64,000 nt of DNA from Halomonas sp. McH1-25 (lineage in GTDB: Bacteria > Pseudomonadota > Gammaproteobacteria > Pseudomonadales > Halomonadaceae). Numbering within the stretch: the first letter of the stretch is position 1; each line of letters begins with the position of its first letter. The stretch lies in NCBI RefSeq assembly GCF_022348165.1, contig NZ_JAKRFI010000002.1, positions 186,001 to 250,000 on the forward strand, given 5' to 3'. Both the position numbers and the translations under genes were made by a program. The notes beneath the pieces are model-generated. The model was not told the DNA's origin, did not search any database, and saw nothing but the letters and a program-made list of their open reading frames with translations. This document shows positions 38,172 through 46,827 of this stretch, piece after piece.

Positions 38172-39275
38172 TTAGAGACGCATGGGCATGACGACGTACA
38201 GGGTATCGCCACCGCCCGGCTCTTCCATGATCGCGCTGCTGTTGGGATCGGACAGGGTCATCTGCACGCGATCCTCGCCGAGGGCATTGAGTACGTCGAT
38301 CAGGTAGCCGACGTTGAAACCGATCTCCATGGCCGCCCCATCATACTCGATGGAAACGTTCTCCTCGGCCTCCTCCTGCTCCGGGTTGTTGGCCATGACA
38401 CGCAGGTTTGCTGCATCCAGGTTCAGACGTACCCCGCGGTACTTCTCGTTGGAGAGAATCGAGGTGCGCGACAGAACCTGGCGCAATTCGGCGCGCTCGG
38501 CAATGAAGACCTTGTCGCCACCACGCGGAATGACTCGCTCGTAATCGGGGAACTTGCCGTCGACCAGTTTGGAGGTAAAGGTGAACTCCCCGGTGTGGGC
38601 ACGGACATGATTGGCGCCCAGCGTCAGGTTGACAGGTTCATCGCTATTGTCCAGCAGACGGGCCAGCTCGAGGATGCCCTTGCGAGGCACGATCAGCTTT
38701 TGCACCGGATCGATATCGATATCCGCCGACCGCGAACAGACTGCCAGACGGTGCCCGTCGGTTGCCACCGTGCGCACGATATGATGGCCCAGCTCCAGCA
38801 GCATACCATTGAGATAGTAGCGCACGTCCTGCTGCGCCATGGCGAAGGCCGTGGAGTCGATGAGATGTTTCAGCGTGCCCCGCGGCAGGCTGAGTTCCTG
38901 AGTGCTCTGGCCATCCTCGATATTGGGGAATTCAGCCACTGGCAACGTCGACAGGGTAAACCGAGAGCGACCGGCCCGCAGCACCGCGCGCCCCTCTTCC
39001 AGGCTGAAGTTGATTTCGGACTGATCCGGCAACGACTTGCAGATATCCATCAGCTTGCGTGCCGGTACGGTCGCCGATCCGGGTTCGTCGACCGTGTTGG
39101 GCTCGGTGCGTCCGATCAGTTCGACCTCGAGGTCGGTACCGGTCAGAGACAATTGGCTATCGCGTACCTCGAGAAGCACATTGGACAGTACCGGCAAAGT
39201 CTGGCGACGCTCGACCACACCGGCGACCAGCGTCAGCGGACGCAGCAACGCTTCGCGGGAGATGGAAAATTTCAT
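38172..39275 (-). CDS. dnaN: DNA polymerase III beta subunit (sliding clamp)
   Basis: A 367-residue ring-forming processivity clamp. MKFSISREALLRPL at the N-terminus, TDLEVELIGR, ATDGHRLAVCSR and the C-terminal VVMPMRL, which forms the partner-binding pocket, match E. coli DnaN in position and length (366). It lies 68 bases after dnaA and 47 before recF. Confidence 0.98.
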   Translation of the reverse strand: MKFSISREALLRPLTLVAGVVERRQTLPVLSNVLLEVRDSQLSLTGTDLEVELIGRTEPNTVDEPGSATVPARKLMDICKSLPDQSEINFSLEEGRAVLRAGRSRFTLSTLPVAEFPNIEDGQSTQELSLPRGTLKHLIDSTAFAMAQQDVRYYLNGMLLELGHHIVRTVATDGHRLAVCSRSADIDIDPVQKLIVPRKGILELARLLDNSDEPVNLTLGANHVRAHTGEFTFTSKLVDGKFPDYERVIPRGGDKVFIAERAELRQVLSRTSILSNEKYRGVRLNLDAANLRVMANNPEQEEAEENVSIEYDGAAMEIGFNVGYLIDVLNALGEDRVQMTLSDPNSSAIMEEPGGGDTLYVVMPMRL

Positions 39276-39343
39276 GAAGGCTCCACTCTTGGACTGGGTT
39301 CCTGGGCATCATTGTGCCATCGCATGACGATGACTGCCGTGTG

Positions 39344-40813
39344 TCAGCTGGTCAGCAATCGCAGCAGGTTCTTGTAATCCTCGCGGATATCGGCGCTCTC
39401 CTCCTGCAGCGCCAGAACCTTGCGGCAGGCATGCAGCACGGTGGTGTGGTCGCGACCGCCGAAGGCATCGCCGATTTCCGGCAGGCTGTGATTGGTCAAC
39501 TCCTTGGCCAACGCCATGGCGACCTGACGCGGCCGTGCGACAGAGCGCGAGCGCCGCTTGGAGAGCAAATCGGCAACCTTGATCTTGTAATATTCGGCCA
39601 CGGTGCGCTGGATGTTATCCACGCCCACCTGCTTGTCCTGCAGGGCCAACAGATCCTTCAGGGACTCGCGAATGAAATCCTGGGTGATCGGTTTGCCCAT
39701 GAAGTGGGAATCGGCGATCACCTTCTTCAGCGCGCCTTCCAGCTCGCGCACGTTGGAACGAATCTTCTGGGCAATGAAGAATGCCGCATCATGGGGCAGA
39801 TCGACCTTGGCCTGGTCGGCCTTTTTCATCAGGATCGCCACGCGCGTTTCCAGCTCAGGCGGTTCGATCGCCACCGTCAGTCCCCAACCAAAACGCGACT
39901 TGAGGCGCTCCTCCACACCACTGATCTCCTTCGGGTAGCGGTCCGAGGTGAGGATCATCTGCTGTCCCCCCTCGAGCAGCGCATTGAAGGTGTGAAAGAA
40001 CTCCTCCTGGGAGCGCTCCTTGCCGGCAAAGAACTGGATATCATCGATCAATAGCGCATCGACGCTGCGATAGAAGCGCTTGAAATCGTTGATGGCATTG
40101 AGCTGTAGCGCCTTGACCATGTCCGCCACGAAGCGTTCCGAGTGCAGATAGATGACCTTGGCATTTTCGCGCTGTCCGGCGAGCTGGTTGCCGACGGCAT
40201 GCATCAGGTGCGTCTTGCCCAGGCCGACGCCCCCGTAAAGGAACAGCGGGTTGTAGGCACCGCCGGGATTTTCCGACACCTGTCGCGAGGCGGCCCGTGC
40301 GAGTTGGTTCGACTTGCCTTCCACGAAGGTATCGAAGGTGAAGTTGGGATTGAGACCGCTCTGGTGCTTGAGGCTACCTTCGACCTGAACCTGCCGCTCC
40401 CCTGCTGCGCCTCGCCGGGGCGTTTCCTCACGCAGCTGTTCTATCTCCTGCTCGTCGGCATAGTCCCCACGCGGTGAAGCATGCACGGCCGGCGCTGACG
40501 GCTGCTGAAAACGACTGGCCGAGACAGGACTGCCCAGGTCGCGGGGCTGAGGACTGGGTGCCGCACGCCGGCTGCCGACCGCCAGAATGACCTTGGGAGG
40601 TTTCGCCGGCGACAGCTCACGCAGCAATTCGTTGATGCGCTTGAGGTACTTGTCACTGACCCAGTCGCGAACGAAGCGGTTGGGCGCCAACAGGCTTAGC
40701 TCGTTGGTGTCACCTTCCTCCGCCTGCAAAGGGCGAATCCAGGTATTGAACTGCTGTGAACTCAGCTCGTCCTGCAAAAAGCCAAGACATTGTTGCCAAA
40801 GAGCGACCGACAC
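39344..40813 (-). CDS. dnaA: Chromosomal replication initiator DnaA
   Basis: A 489-residue AAA+ initiator. Domain I is at about residues 1-80; a linker rich in Pro/Gln/Glu follows; Walker A is [13 protein letters not shown], Walker B is [12 protein letters not shown]; domain IV has [14 protein letters not shown] and the DnaA signature [14 protein letters not shown]. The start is GTG 40813 with GGTGAGG upstream. An ATTGTA/TACAAT -10 candidate (40848-40853, minus) is next to a perfect DnaA box at 40870, which fits autoregulation. Confidence 0.98.
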   Translation of the reverse strand: MSVALWQQCLGFLQDELSSQQFNTWIRPLQAEEGDTNELSLLAPNRFVRDWVSDKYLKRINELLRELSPAKPPKVILAVGSRRAAPSPQPRDLGSPVSASRFQQPSAPAVHASPRGDYADEQEIEQLREETPRRGAAGERQVQVEGSLKHQSGLNPNFTFDTFVEGKSNQLARAASRQVSENPGGAYNPLFLYGGVGLGKTHLMHAVGNQLAGQRENAKVIYLHSERFVADMVKALQLNAINDFKRFYRSVDALLIDDIQFFAGKERSQEEFFHTFNALLEGGQQMILTSDRYPKEISGVEERLKSRFGWGLTVAIEPPELETRVAILMKKADQAKVDLPHDAAFFIAQKIRSNVRELEGALKKVIADSHFMGKPITQDFIRESLKDLLALQDKQVGVDNIQRTVAEYYKIKVADLLSKRRSRSVARPRQVAMALAKELTNHSLPEIGDAFGGRDHTTVLHACRKVLALQEESADIREDYKNLLRLLTS

Positions 40814-41260
40814 GCGACCTCACCATCCAGTTAGCGAATGACCGGGCATTGTATCGCTCTCGGAGTGAGTTATCCACACGCTGCCAAGCCATTTCTCCCT
40901 GTGGAAAACTACTCTTCAGCCAGGTGGACAGGTAAGGTATATAAGGAAGGATAAGTCATGCCTGTGGATGAATCCAAAATTATCCACACCGATATCCCCG
41001 TGCGGCACACCGCCTGCACGCAGGTCGTCCACAGCGATGTTATCGCCGTAACGCATTAATTATAAATTGTTTTTAACGCTTATCCACATATATTGCTCAC
41101 AGTATTAATAACAACATCATTAAGAAACCAAACGTTATTGTAGTGAATGTATGGATAGCGTGGATTACATTGCGCTCCGATGACGCAAGCTCGACGTGCG
41201 GTTGAAACGCCTTCGAGCCAGACGTGTCAAAACCACGTGTGGATAAAATGCGCGTAAAAA
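40814..41260. other. oriC: Probable oriC between dnaA and rpmH
   Basis: Gene-free region in which leftward and rightward gene runs diverge. Exact DnaA boxes (TTATCCACA) are at 40870-40878, 40980-40988, 41080-41088 and, inverted, 41238-41246. One- or two-mismatch boxes are at 40900-40908, 40963-40971 and 41025-41033. The AT-rich stretch 41050-41140 (TTAATTATAAATTG...) is the likely unwinding element. Pseudomonas origins lie at the same locus. Confidence 0.85.
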
Positions 41261-41289
41261 TTGCACGCAGCTTGCGAATTCACTAGAAT
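41261..41289 (+). promoter_or_regulatory. Promoter of rpmH-rnpA
   Basis: TTGCAC and TAGAAT are separated by exactly 17 bases. The start site would be near 41296, placing the 41311-41337 hairpin in the leader; an inverted DnaA box ends 15 bases upstream of the -35. Confidence 0.75.
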
Positions 41290-41310
41290 TCCCGACCTTG
41301 AACCGAATCC

Positions 41311-41337
41311 GCCCGGGTTCCCGTTCGGAACCCGGGC
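41311..41337 (+). promoter_or_regulatory. Leader hairpin of rpmH
   Basis: GCCCGGGTTCC and GGAACCCGGGC form a perfect 11-bp stem with a 5-base loop, about 15 bases after the predicted transcription start and 47 before the rpmH ATG. There is no T-run. It may protect the transcript 5' end or regulate L34 synthesis. Confidence 0.55.
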
Positions 41338-41384
41338 ACTCCGTTTGACCTCTCGTTCACTTAACCACGTGGGAAACAGCAGTT

Positions 41385-41519
41385 ATGAAACGCACTTTTC
41401 AGCCCAGCGTTCTGAAGCGCAAGCGCGTGCACGGCTTTCGCGCTCGCATGGCCACCAAGAATGGCCGTCAGGTCATTGCGCGTCGTCGCGCCAAGGGTCG
41501 CAAGCGTCTGAGCGCTTGA
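41385..41519 (+). CDS. rpmH: 50S ribosomal protein L34
   Basis: A 44-residue, very basic ribosomal protein: [20 protein letters not shown] at the start and [12 protein letters not shown] at the end, the standard L34 sequence. It is the first gene to the right of oriC and precedes rnpA by 12 bases, as in nearly all bacteria. Confidence 0.98.
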   Translation: MKRTFQPSVLKRKRVHGFRARMATKNGRQVIARRRAKGRKRLSA

Positions 41520-41531
41520 TCCCGGTTGCAA

Positions 41532-41915
41532 ATGTCCTGTCAGGGATTTCCCCGGCAACTGCGTCTGCTGACCGCCGGGGAATATCGGCGCGTCTTCGAC
41601 CAGGCCTCCTACAAGATCCATGGCAAGGGGTTGCTGGCACTGGCCAGTGACAACGCGCTGGGGTATCCACGGGTGGGGCTGGTATTCAGCAAGAAGAACG
41701 TTCGTCGGGCCGTCGATCGCAACCGCCTGAAACGCCTCGTGCGCGAATCCATTCGTCTGCAGCAACATCGCTTGCCCGCTGTGGATATCGTCGTTTTGGC
41801 ACGCCGTGGCGTTAACGATCTGGACAACGAGACACTGCATCGCCAGCTTTACGGCATGTGGCGTCGACTGGAGAAGGATGTCCGCAAGCAAATGGCCGTC
41901 TCCTCACTCTCTTGA
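41532..41915 (+). CDS. rnpA: Ribonuclease P protein component
   Basis: A 127-residue basic cofactor of the RNase P ribozyme, which matures tRNA 5' ends. The RNR motif VRRAVDRNRLKRLVRESIR and the preceding VGLVFSKKN strand are diagnostic. ATG 41532 (MSCQGFPRQLRLLT) is preferred over a TTG 6 bases upstream. The usual yidD gene does not follow; only about 100 bases separate rnpA from yidC. Confidence 0.95.
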   Translation: MSCQGFPRQLRLLTAGEYRRVFDQASYKIHGKGLLALASDNALGYPRVGLVFSKKNVRRAVDRNRLKRLVRESIRLQQHRLPAVDIVVLARRGVNDLDNETLHRQLYGMWRRLEKDVRKQMAVSSLS

Positions 41916-42011
41916 CCGGACAGCAGCAGCGCGGCCTCGTCATGCCCATTCCGGTCATCGGTGCTGAACGAAGCCGCCAGATTGATCCATCACCCCACCG
42001 GGCAGATCCCC

Positions 42012-43694
42012 ATGGATGTAAAACGACTTCTTCTCGTGATACCGCTAGCGGTACTCGCCTACCTGCTGGTAATCCAATGGAATCAGGATTACGGCCAGCC
42101 TAACGTCAACGTCCCTAGCGCCCCTACTGTTAGCGAAGCACCGCCTGGCAGCAATGACGCCGCCGCGACGGATGAACAAGGCTTGGCGGCACCAACGGAC
42201 GCCACGGCTAGCCCCGCCAGCGGCAATATGCCGGGCGAGGGTACGACCGATAATCGCCGCAGCCTCGTCCAGGTCGCCACCGACGTACTCGACGTACGCA
42301 TCGATCCTCAAGGTGGCGATATCGTTTACGCGGCACTGCCGCAGCATCTGCGCAGCCAGGATTCCGAGCATCCCTTCGTGCTGCTGTCCGACAACCAGGT
42401 GCGCAGCTATGTCGCCAAGTCCGGCCTGCAATTGGAGGATCATCAGGGACGCATCGCTTTCACGCCGGAGCGGACCACTTACCGACTCGGTCCCAACGAA
42501 GAAAGGCTGACCGTCGATCTCGCCGCTGAAGTCAGCGGTGTGGATATCATCAAACGCTTCACTTTCGAACGCGACAGCTACGCGGTAAACGTCAGCTATC
42601 ACCTGGCCAATGAAAGCCAAGAACCGGTCACGGCCCGCTTCATCGGCCAATTGGCCCGCGACAACAGTCCGGACCCGACCAGTGGCGTTTCCATGGGCAT
42701 GAGTTCGTTCCTCGGCGCCGCCTACTCCTCACCCGAAAGTCACTACGAGAAGGTCGACTTCGAGGAGATCCAGGAAGGAAGCTTCAACAATCAGGACGTC
42801 CAAGGTGGCTGGGTCGCGATCATTCAGCACTATTTCGTCTCTGCCTGGGTTCCGGGCCAGGACCAGCAGAACCTCTACTACGCGACAACCGATGCCCGTG
42901 ACCGCAACGTTGCCGCCTTTGCCAGCCCGACCCATACCATTGCGCCGGGTAGCGAGGCGACACTGGACGCCACGTTGTATCTGGGGCCAAAAGTGCAGGA
43001 GCGCCTGGAAGAAGTCGCCCCGTATCTCGAGCTGACCGTCGACTTCGGCTGGCTGTGGTTCATCGCCAACCCGCTGTTCTGGCTGCTCGAAAAGATCCAT
43101 AGCGTGATCGGCAACTGGGGCTGGTCGATCGTGGTGCTGACGGTCGTCGTCAAGCTCGTGCTGTTCCCCCTCTCCGCCACCGCCTACAAGTCGATGGCCA
43201 AGATGCGCAAGCTCGGACCCGAGATGCAGCGCATCAAGGAGCAGTACGGCAACGATCGCCAGAAGATGTCCCAGGAGATGATGAAGTTCTATCAGAAGGA
43301 GAAGATCAACCCGCTGGGCGGCTGTCTTCCGATTCTGATCCAGATGCCGGTCTTCATCGCGCTCTACTGGATGCTGCTCGAGTCCGTCGAACTTCGCCAT
43401 GCGCCGTTCATCCTGTGGATCGACGACCTGTCGGTGAAGGATCCCTACTTCGTGCTGCCGATCCTGATGGGCATTTCCATGTTCCTGCAGCAGCAGTTGA
43501 ACCCGACACCGCCGGATCCGACCCAGGCCAAGATCATGAAGATGCTGCCGATCGTCTTCACGTTCTTCTTCCTGTGGTTCCCGGCCGGCCTGGTCATCTA
43601 CTGGATCGTCAACAACACTATCTCGATCCTGCAGCAGTGGTTCATCACGCGCAAGCTGATGGCCGACCCGGCCCCAGCCAACAAGACCAAGTAG
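42012..43694 (+). CDS. yidC: Membrane protein insertase YidC
   Basis: A 560-residue Oxa1-family insertase. One N-terminal membrane helix (KRLLLVIPLAVLAYLLVI), a large periplasmic beta-sandwich domain (about 60-335), then five helices with the hydrophilic-groove region WGWSIVVLTVVVKLVLFPL and the GGCLPILIQMPVFIALYW and FTFFFLWFPAGLVIYW helices. Start ATG 42012 (MDVKRLL) matches E. coli (MDSQRNLL). It is followed by a hairpin and mnmE. Confidence 0.97.
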   Translation: MDVKRLLLVIPLAVLAYLLVIQWNQDYGQPNVNVPSAPTVSEAPPGSNDAAATDEQGLAAPTDATASPASGNMPGEGTTDNRRSLVQVATDVLDVRIDPQGGDIVYAALPQHLRSQDSEHPFVLLSDNQVRSYVAKSGLQLEDHQGRIAFTPERTTYRLGPNEERLTVDLAAEVSGVDIIKRFTFERDSYAVNVSYHLANESQEPVTARFIGQLARDNSPDPTSGVSMGMSSFLGAAYSSPESHYEKVDFEEIQEGSFNNQDVQGGWVAIIQHYFVSAWVPGQDQQNLYYATTDARDRNVAAFASPTHTIAPGSEATLDATLYLGPKVQERLEEVAPYLELTVDFGWLWFIANPLFWLLEKIHSVIGNWGWSIVVLTVVVKLVLFPLSATAYKSMAKMRKLGPEMQRIKEQYGNDRQKMSQEMMKFYQKEKINPLGGCLPILIQMPVFIALYWMLLESVELRHAPFILWIDDLSVKDPYFVLPILMGISMFLQQQLNPTPPDPTQAKIMKMLPIVFTFFFLWFPAGLVIYWIVNNTISILQQWFITRKLMADPAPANKTK

Positions 43695-43708
43695 GTTTTG
43701 TTGCCTAG

Positions 43709-43740
43709 CCAGACCCCCGCCCCGTGCGGGGGTCTGGCGT
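43709..43740 (+). terminator. Hairpin terminator after yidC
   Basis: CCAGACCCCCGC and GCGGGGGTCTGG form a perfect 12-bp stem with a 5-base loop, followed by CGTTTAAG. The T-run is short, so termination may be partial with read-through into mnmE. Confidence 0.65.
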
Positions 43741-43786
43741 TTAAGGCCTCTCCTCGCGACAATGTCGGCAAACGTCGAGAATTTTC

Positions 43787-45163
43787 ATGCCCGATAGCCC
43801 TCTCTATACCCAGGACACCATTGCCGCCTTGGCCACGCCACCCGGACGTGGCGGCGTCGGCATCATTCGCGTCTCGGGGCCTGCCAGCCGCGAGATCGCC
43901 AGCCAGGTACTGGGACACTGCCCGCCACCTCGTCACGCTCACTACGGCCCTTTTGCGGGCCACGAAGGGGGGATCATCGACGAGGGAATCGCCCTGTACT
44001 TTCCCGGCCCCAACTCCTTCACCGGAGAGGACGTACTCGAGCTCCAGGGCCATGGCGGTCCGATAATCATGGACCTGTTGCTCGAGCGCTGCGTCCAGCT
44101 CGGGGCACGTCTGGCCAGGCCCGGTGAATTCTCCGAACGCGCCTTCCTCAACGACAAGCTCGATCTGGCCCAGGCCGAGGCCATTGCCGATCTGATCGAT
44201 GCCAGCTCGCGGGCCGCTGCCGAGAATGCGCTACGCTCGTTGCAGGGCGAGTTCTCGCAGCGGATCACTGCCCTGGTCGAACGCCTCGTCGAGCTGCGCA
44301 TGTACGTCGAAGCGGCAATCGATTTTCCCGAAGAGGAGATCGACTTTCTGGCAGACGGCAGGGTTGCCGCCATGCTCGACGGGGTCCGCCAGGAACTTGC
44401 CGGTGTGCGTGCGGCGGCGGGCCAGGGCTCGCTGATGCGCGAGGGAATGAGCGTGGTGATCGCCGGGCGTCCCAATGCCGGCAAGTCCAGTCTGCTCAAT
44501 GCCCTGACCGAGCAGGACACCGCCATCGTCACCGACATCGAGGGCACCACTCGCGACGTGCTACGCGAGCATATCCATATCGACGGCATGCCGTTGCACG
44601 TCATCGATACGGCGGGCCTGCGCGACACGCCCGACGCCGTGGAACAGATCGGCGTGGCCCGCGCCTGGGCCGAGATCGAGAAGGCCGACCGCGTGCTGTT
44701 ACTGGTGGATGCCGCCGCCAACCAGGCGAGCGATCCCATGGCGATCTGGCCCGAGTTCGTGGAGAGGCTGTCCGATCCGTCGCGGCTCACCTTGGTGCGC
44801 AACAAGATAGATGCGAGTCAGGAGCCTCCGGGTATCGATTTATCCACAACCCCGCCGACCCTGCGTTTGTCCGCAAAGACCGGAGCGGGTGTGGATAACC
44901 TGAAGGAGCATTTAAAAAGCGTGATGGGCTACAGCGCCACCACGGAAGGCCGATTCTCCGCACGGCGTCGTCACCTGGATGCCCTGGACCGGGCGGATGA
45001 CGCACTAACCAATGGTGAAGCGCAGTTGCAGGGCCATGGAGCGGGAGAGCTACTGGCCGAAGACCTGCGCGCAGCCCAGCAGGCGCTGGGCGAGATCACC
45101 GGTGAGTTCAGCGCGGACGACCTGCTGGGCAAGATCTTCGGCGAGTTCTGCATCGGCAAGTAG
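43787..45163 (+). CDS. mnmE: tRNA modification GTPase MnmE
   Basis: A 458-residue GTPase that works with MnmG to modify uridine 34 of tRNA. The N-terminal folate-binding domain (about 1-120) has [22 protein letters not shown]; the G domain has [22 protein letters not shown] and DTAGLRDTP; the C-terminal FCIGK carries the catalytic cysteine. Two exact DnaA boxes (44840 and 44890) lie inside the gene between the G4 and G5 regions. mnmG is about 15 kb downstream. Confidence 0.98.
   Translation: MPDSPLYTQDTIAALATPPGRGGVGIIRVSGPASREIASQVLGHCPPPRHAHYGPFAGHEGGIIDEGIALYFPGPNSFTGEDVLELQGHGGPIIMDLLLERCVQLGARLARPGEFSERAFLNDKLDLAQAEAIADLIDASSRAAAENALRSLQGEFSQRITALVERLVELRMYVEAAIDFPEEEIDFLADGRVAAMLDGVRQELAGVRAAAGQGSLMREGMSVVIAGRPNAGKSSLLNALTEQDTAIVTDIEGTTRDVLREHIHIDGMPLHVIDTAGLRDTPDAVEQIGVARAWAEIEKADRVLLLVDAAANQASDPMAIWPEFVERLSDPSRLTLVRNKIDASQEPPGIDLSTTPPTLRLSAKTGAGVDNLKEHLKSVMGYSATTEGRFSARRRHLDALDRADDALTNGEAQLQGHGAGELLAEDLRAAQQALGEITGEFSADDLLGKIFGEFCIGK
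44840..44898. promoter_or_regulatory. Pair of exact DnaA boxes inside mnmE
   Basis: TTATCCACA at 44840-44848 and inverted TGTGGATAA at 44890-44898. The intervening protein region is a variable part of the G domain, so the sites are not forced by a conserved motif. Confidence 0.55.
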
Positions 45164-45175
45164 CCGGGCCAGGTC

Positions 45176-46030
45176 TCATTCCTCCACCCACCAGTCGCCG
45201 CGGTGGGTGGCCTCTCGGCCCCAAAGGCCGACCACGTCGGAGAATACCCGATTCAAGGTCTCGTCCAGCCCCCAGGGTGGATTGAACAGCAGCATGCCGC
45301 TGCCGTACATGCCGTGACTCTCCCCGGGGGGGTGCAGACGCACCTCGCTACGCCATAACTTTCGCAAGCCTGCGTCTCGTGCGTGTTCCAGTAGCGTCTG
45401 ATGGCGTCCCGCCGGCAACAGGGGATACCAGATCGCCACCTGCGCATGACGCGCCTTGCGGGCCACGTAGGCCAGCGTGTCGGCAACCTCGGCGTAGTCT
45501 TCCTTGCGCTCGTAGCTGGGATCGATCAGTACGCACAGCCGGGGAGTCGATACCGGCAGCAATCGGCGTAGTCCCGCTAGGCCATCCGCGTGAATGCGCC
45601 GCACGTTGACCGGCCATGGCTGGGCCTCGAGATGATCGTGTTCGCCGGGATGTAACTCGAACAGGCTGAGTCGATCCTGCTTACGCAGGCTATCCGTTAG
45701 CCACCACGGCGAGCCCGGGTAATGGGTCAGCGCATGTCCCGACCGGCTTTCCTGAGCCCGATCCAGTCCCGCAAACCACGCCTCGAGCAGATCATGCTTA
45801 TCGCCCAATGCCCGTCGCGCTTCCCAGAGGGGAAGAATTCCCTGTTGGTACTCCTTGAGTTTCTGCGTCTCCTTTCCGGCCAGAGGATAACGACCCCGAC
45901 CGGCATGAGTGTCTACATACGTAACCGATGATTCTTTACGTAACAAATTCCGCTGCGTGGCATACAGCGTCAAGTGCTTGTGCACATCGGCAAAGTTACC
46001 GGCATGATAGGCGTGCTGATAGGCAAGCAT
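45176..46030 (-). CDS. rlmJ: 23S rRNA (adenine2030-N6)-methyltransferase
   Basis: A 284-residue Rossmann methyltransferase. MLAYQHAYHAGNFADVHKH at the N-terminus and THAGRGRYPL (the SAM-binding region) match E. coli RlmJ; the catalytic motif is DPSYE in place of DPPYE, a variant I believe occurs in pseudomonads too. The start is fixed by the conserved N-terminus, so the initiation codon is only 15 bases after a terminator T-run (46046-46072). Confidence 0.94.
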   Translation of the reverse strand: MLAYQHAYHAGNFADVHKHLTLYATQRNLLRKESSVTYVDTHAGRGRYPLAGKETQKLKEYQQGILPLWEARRALGDKHDLLEAWFAGLDRAQESRSGHALTHYPGSPWWLTDSLRKQDRLSLFELHPGEHDHLEAQPWPVNVRRIHADGLAGLRRLLPVSTPRLCVLIDPSYERKEDYAEVADTLAYVARKARHAQVAIWYPLLPAGRHQTLLEHARDAGLRKLWRSEVRLHPPGESHGMYGSGMLLFNPPWGLDETLNRVFSDVVGLWGREATHRGDWWVEE

Positions 46031-46045
46031 GGCGATGTTCCAAAG

Positions 46046-46072
46046 AAAAAGGCCCGCCGAGATCGACGGGCC
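46046..46072 (-). terminator. Terminator of the OmpA-like lipoprotein gene
   Basis: On the minus strand GGCCCG...CGGGCC (16-base total stem-loop core with further CGTCGA pairing) is followed by TTTTT. It lies between the lipoprotein stop (46106) and the rlmJ start (46030). Confidence 0.78.
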
Positions 46073-46105
46073 CTGGCAACACAGGATGGTAGCGCGAAGG
46101 CGTTC

Positions 46106-46792
46106 TTATTGCTGCTGTTGGATCTGTTGCTGCATGGGAGTGAGCGTGATTTCGACGCGGCGATTCTGCGCACGCCCCTGCTCGTTGGCGTTGCTGGCTA
46201 CCGGCTGGCTTTCGCCATATCCCACCATGGTCAGGCGCTGCGCAGCGACGCCGTTCTGCATGAGGTAGTTGCCTACCGATTGAGCCCGGCGCTCCGAAAG
46301 CTGCTGGTTGTAAGCATCGGAGCCGCTGCTGTCGGTGTGTCCGGCAATGGTGATGCGCGTTTCCGGATACTGCTGCATGACGGCCGCCGCATCGTTCAGG
46401 GCCTGACGCGCTTCAGGCGTGATCTCGCTAGAGTCGAAGCCAAACGTCACGCTGCTTGGCATGTTGAGTACGATATTGTCGCCCTGACGCTCAACGCCGA
46501 TGCCGGTACCCTGCAGGCGCTCACGCAGTTGGGCTTCCTGGCGGTCCATGTAATAGCCGATGCCGCTGCCGGCAGCGGCCCCCACAGCGGCGCCGATCAC
46601 GGCCCGGTCGCGGCGACTCGAACTGCCGTCTCCGCTCAGTGCCCCGGCAACGGCCCCGACAGCCGCTCCAATCCCGGCCCCGGTAGTCGCCTTGGCACGC
46701 TGAGTTTCGCCTGAGTAGGGATCCGTCGTCGTACAACCGGTCATCGCTACGGCAGTAGCCAGAGGTAGTGCCAGCCAGAACTGTTTGGTCAT
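46106..46792 (-). CDS. OmpA-family outer-membrane lipoprotein (YiaD-like)
   Basis: A 228-residue protein with a lipoprotein signal (lipobox AMTGC, cysteine at about residue 20), a glycine-rich segment with two hydrophobic GAAVGA repeats (about 35-75), and a C-terminal OmpA peptidoglycan-binding domain (TFGFDSSEITPEA, IAGHTDSSGSDAYNQQLSERRAQSV, GYGESQPVASN, NRRVEITL). E. coli YiaD has the same layout. The C-terminus ends in a glutamine run. It probably anchors the outer membrane to peptidoglycan. AAGGAG is upstream of the ATG. Confidence 0.88.
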   Translation of the reverse strand: MTKQFWLALPLATAVAMTGCTTTDPYSGETQRAKATTGAGIGAAVGAVAGALSGDGSSSRRDRAVIGAAVGAAAGSGIGYYMDRQEAQLRERLQGTGIGVERQGDNIVLNMPSSVTFGFDSSEITPEARQALNDAAAVMQQYPETRITIAGHTDSSGSDAYNQQLSERRAQSVGNYLMQNGVAAQRLTMVGYGESQPVASNANEQGRAQNRRVEITLTPMQQQIQQQQ

Positions 46793-46827
46793 CCTTTGCA
46801 AACTCCTTTCCTGCATGGGTCCTCTTC

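Noticed and set aside
41232-41381. CACGTG-containing sequences near rpmH as additional parS sites
   Set aside because: They differ from the 16-bp consensus at four or more positions.
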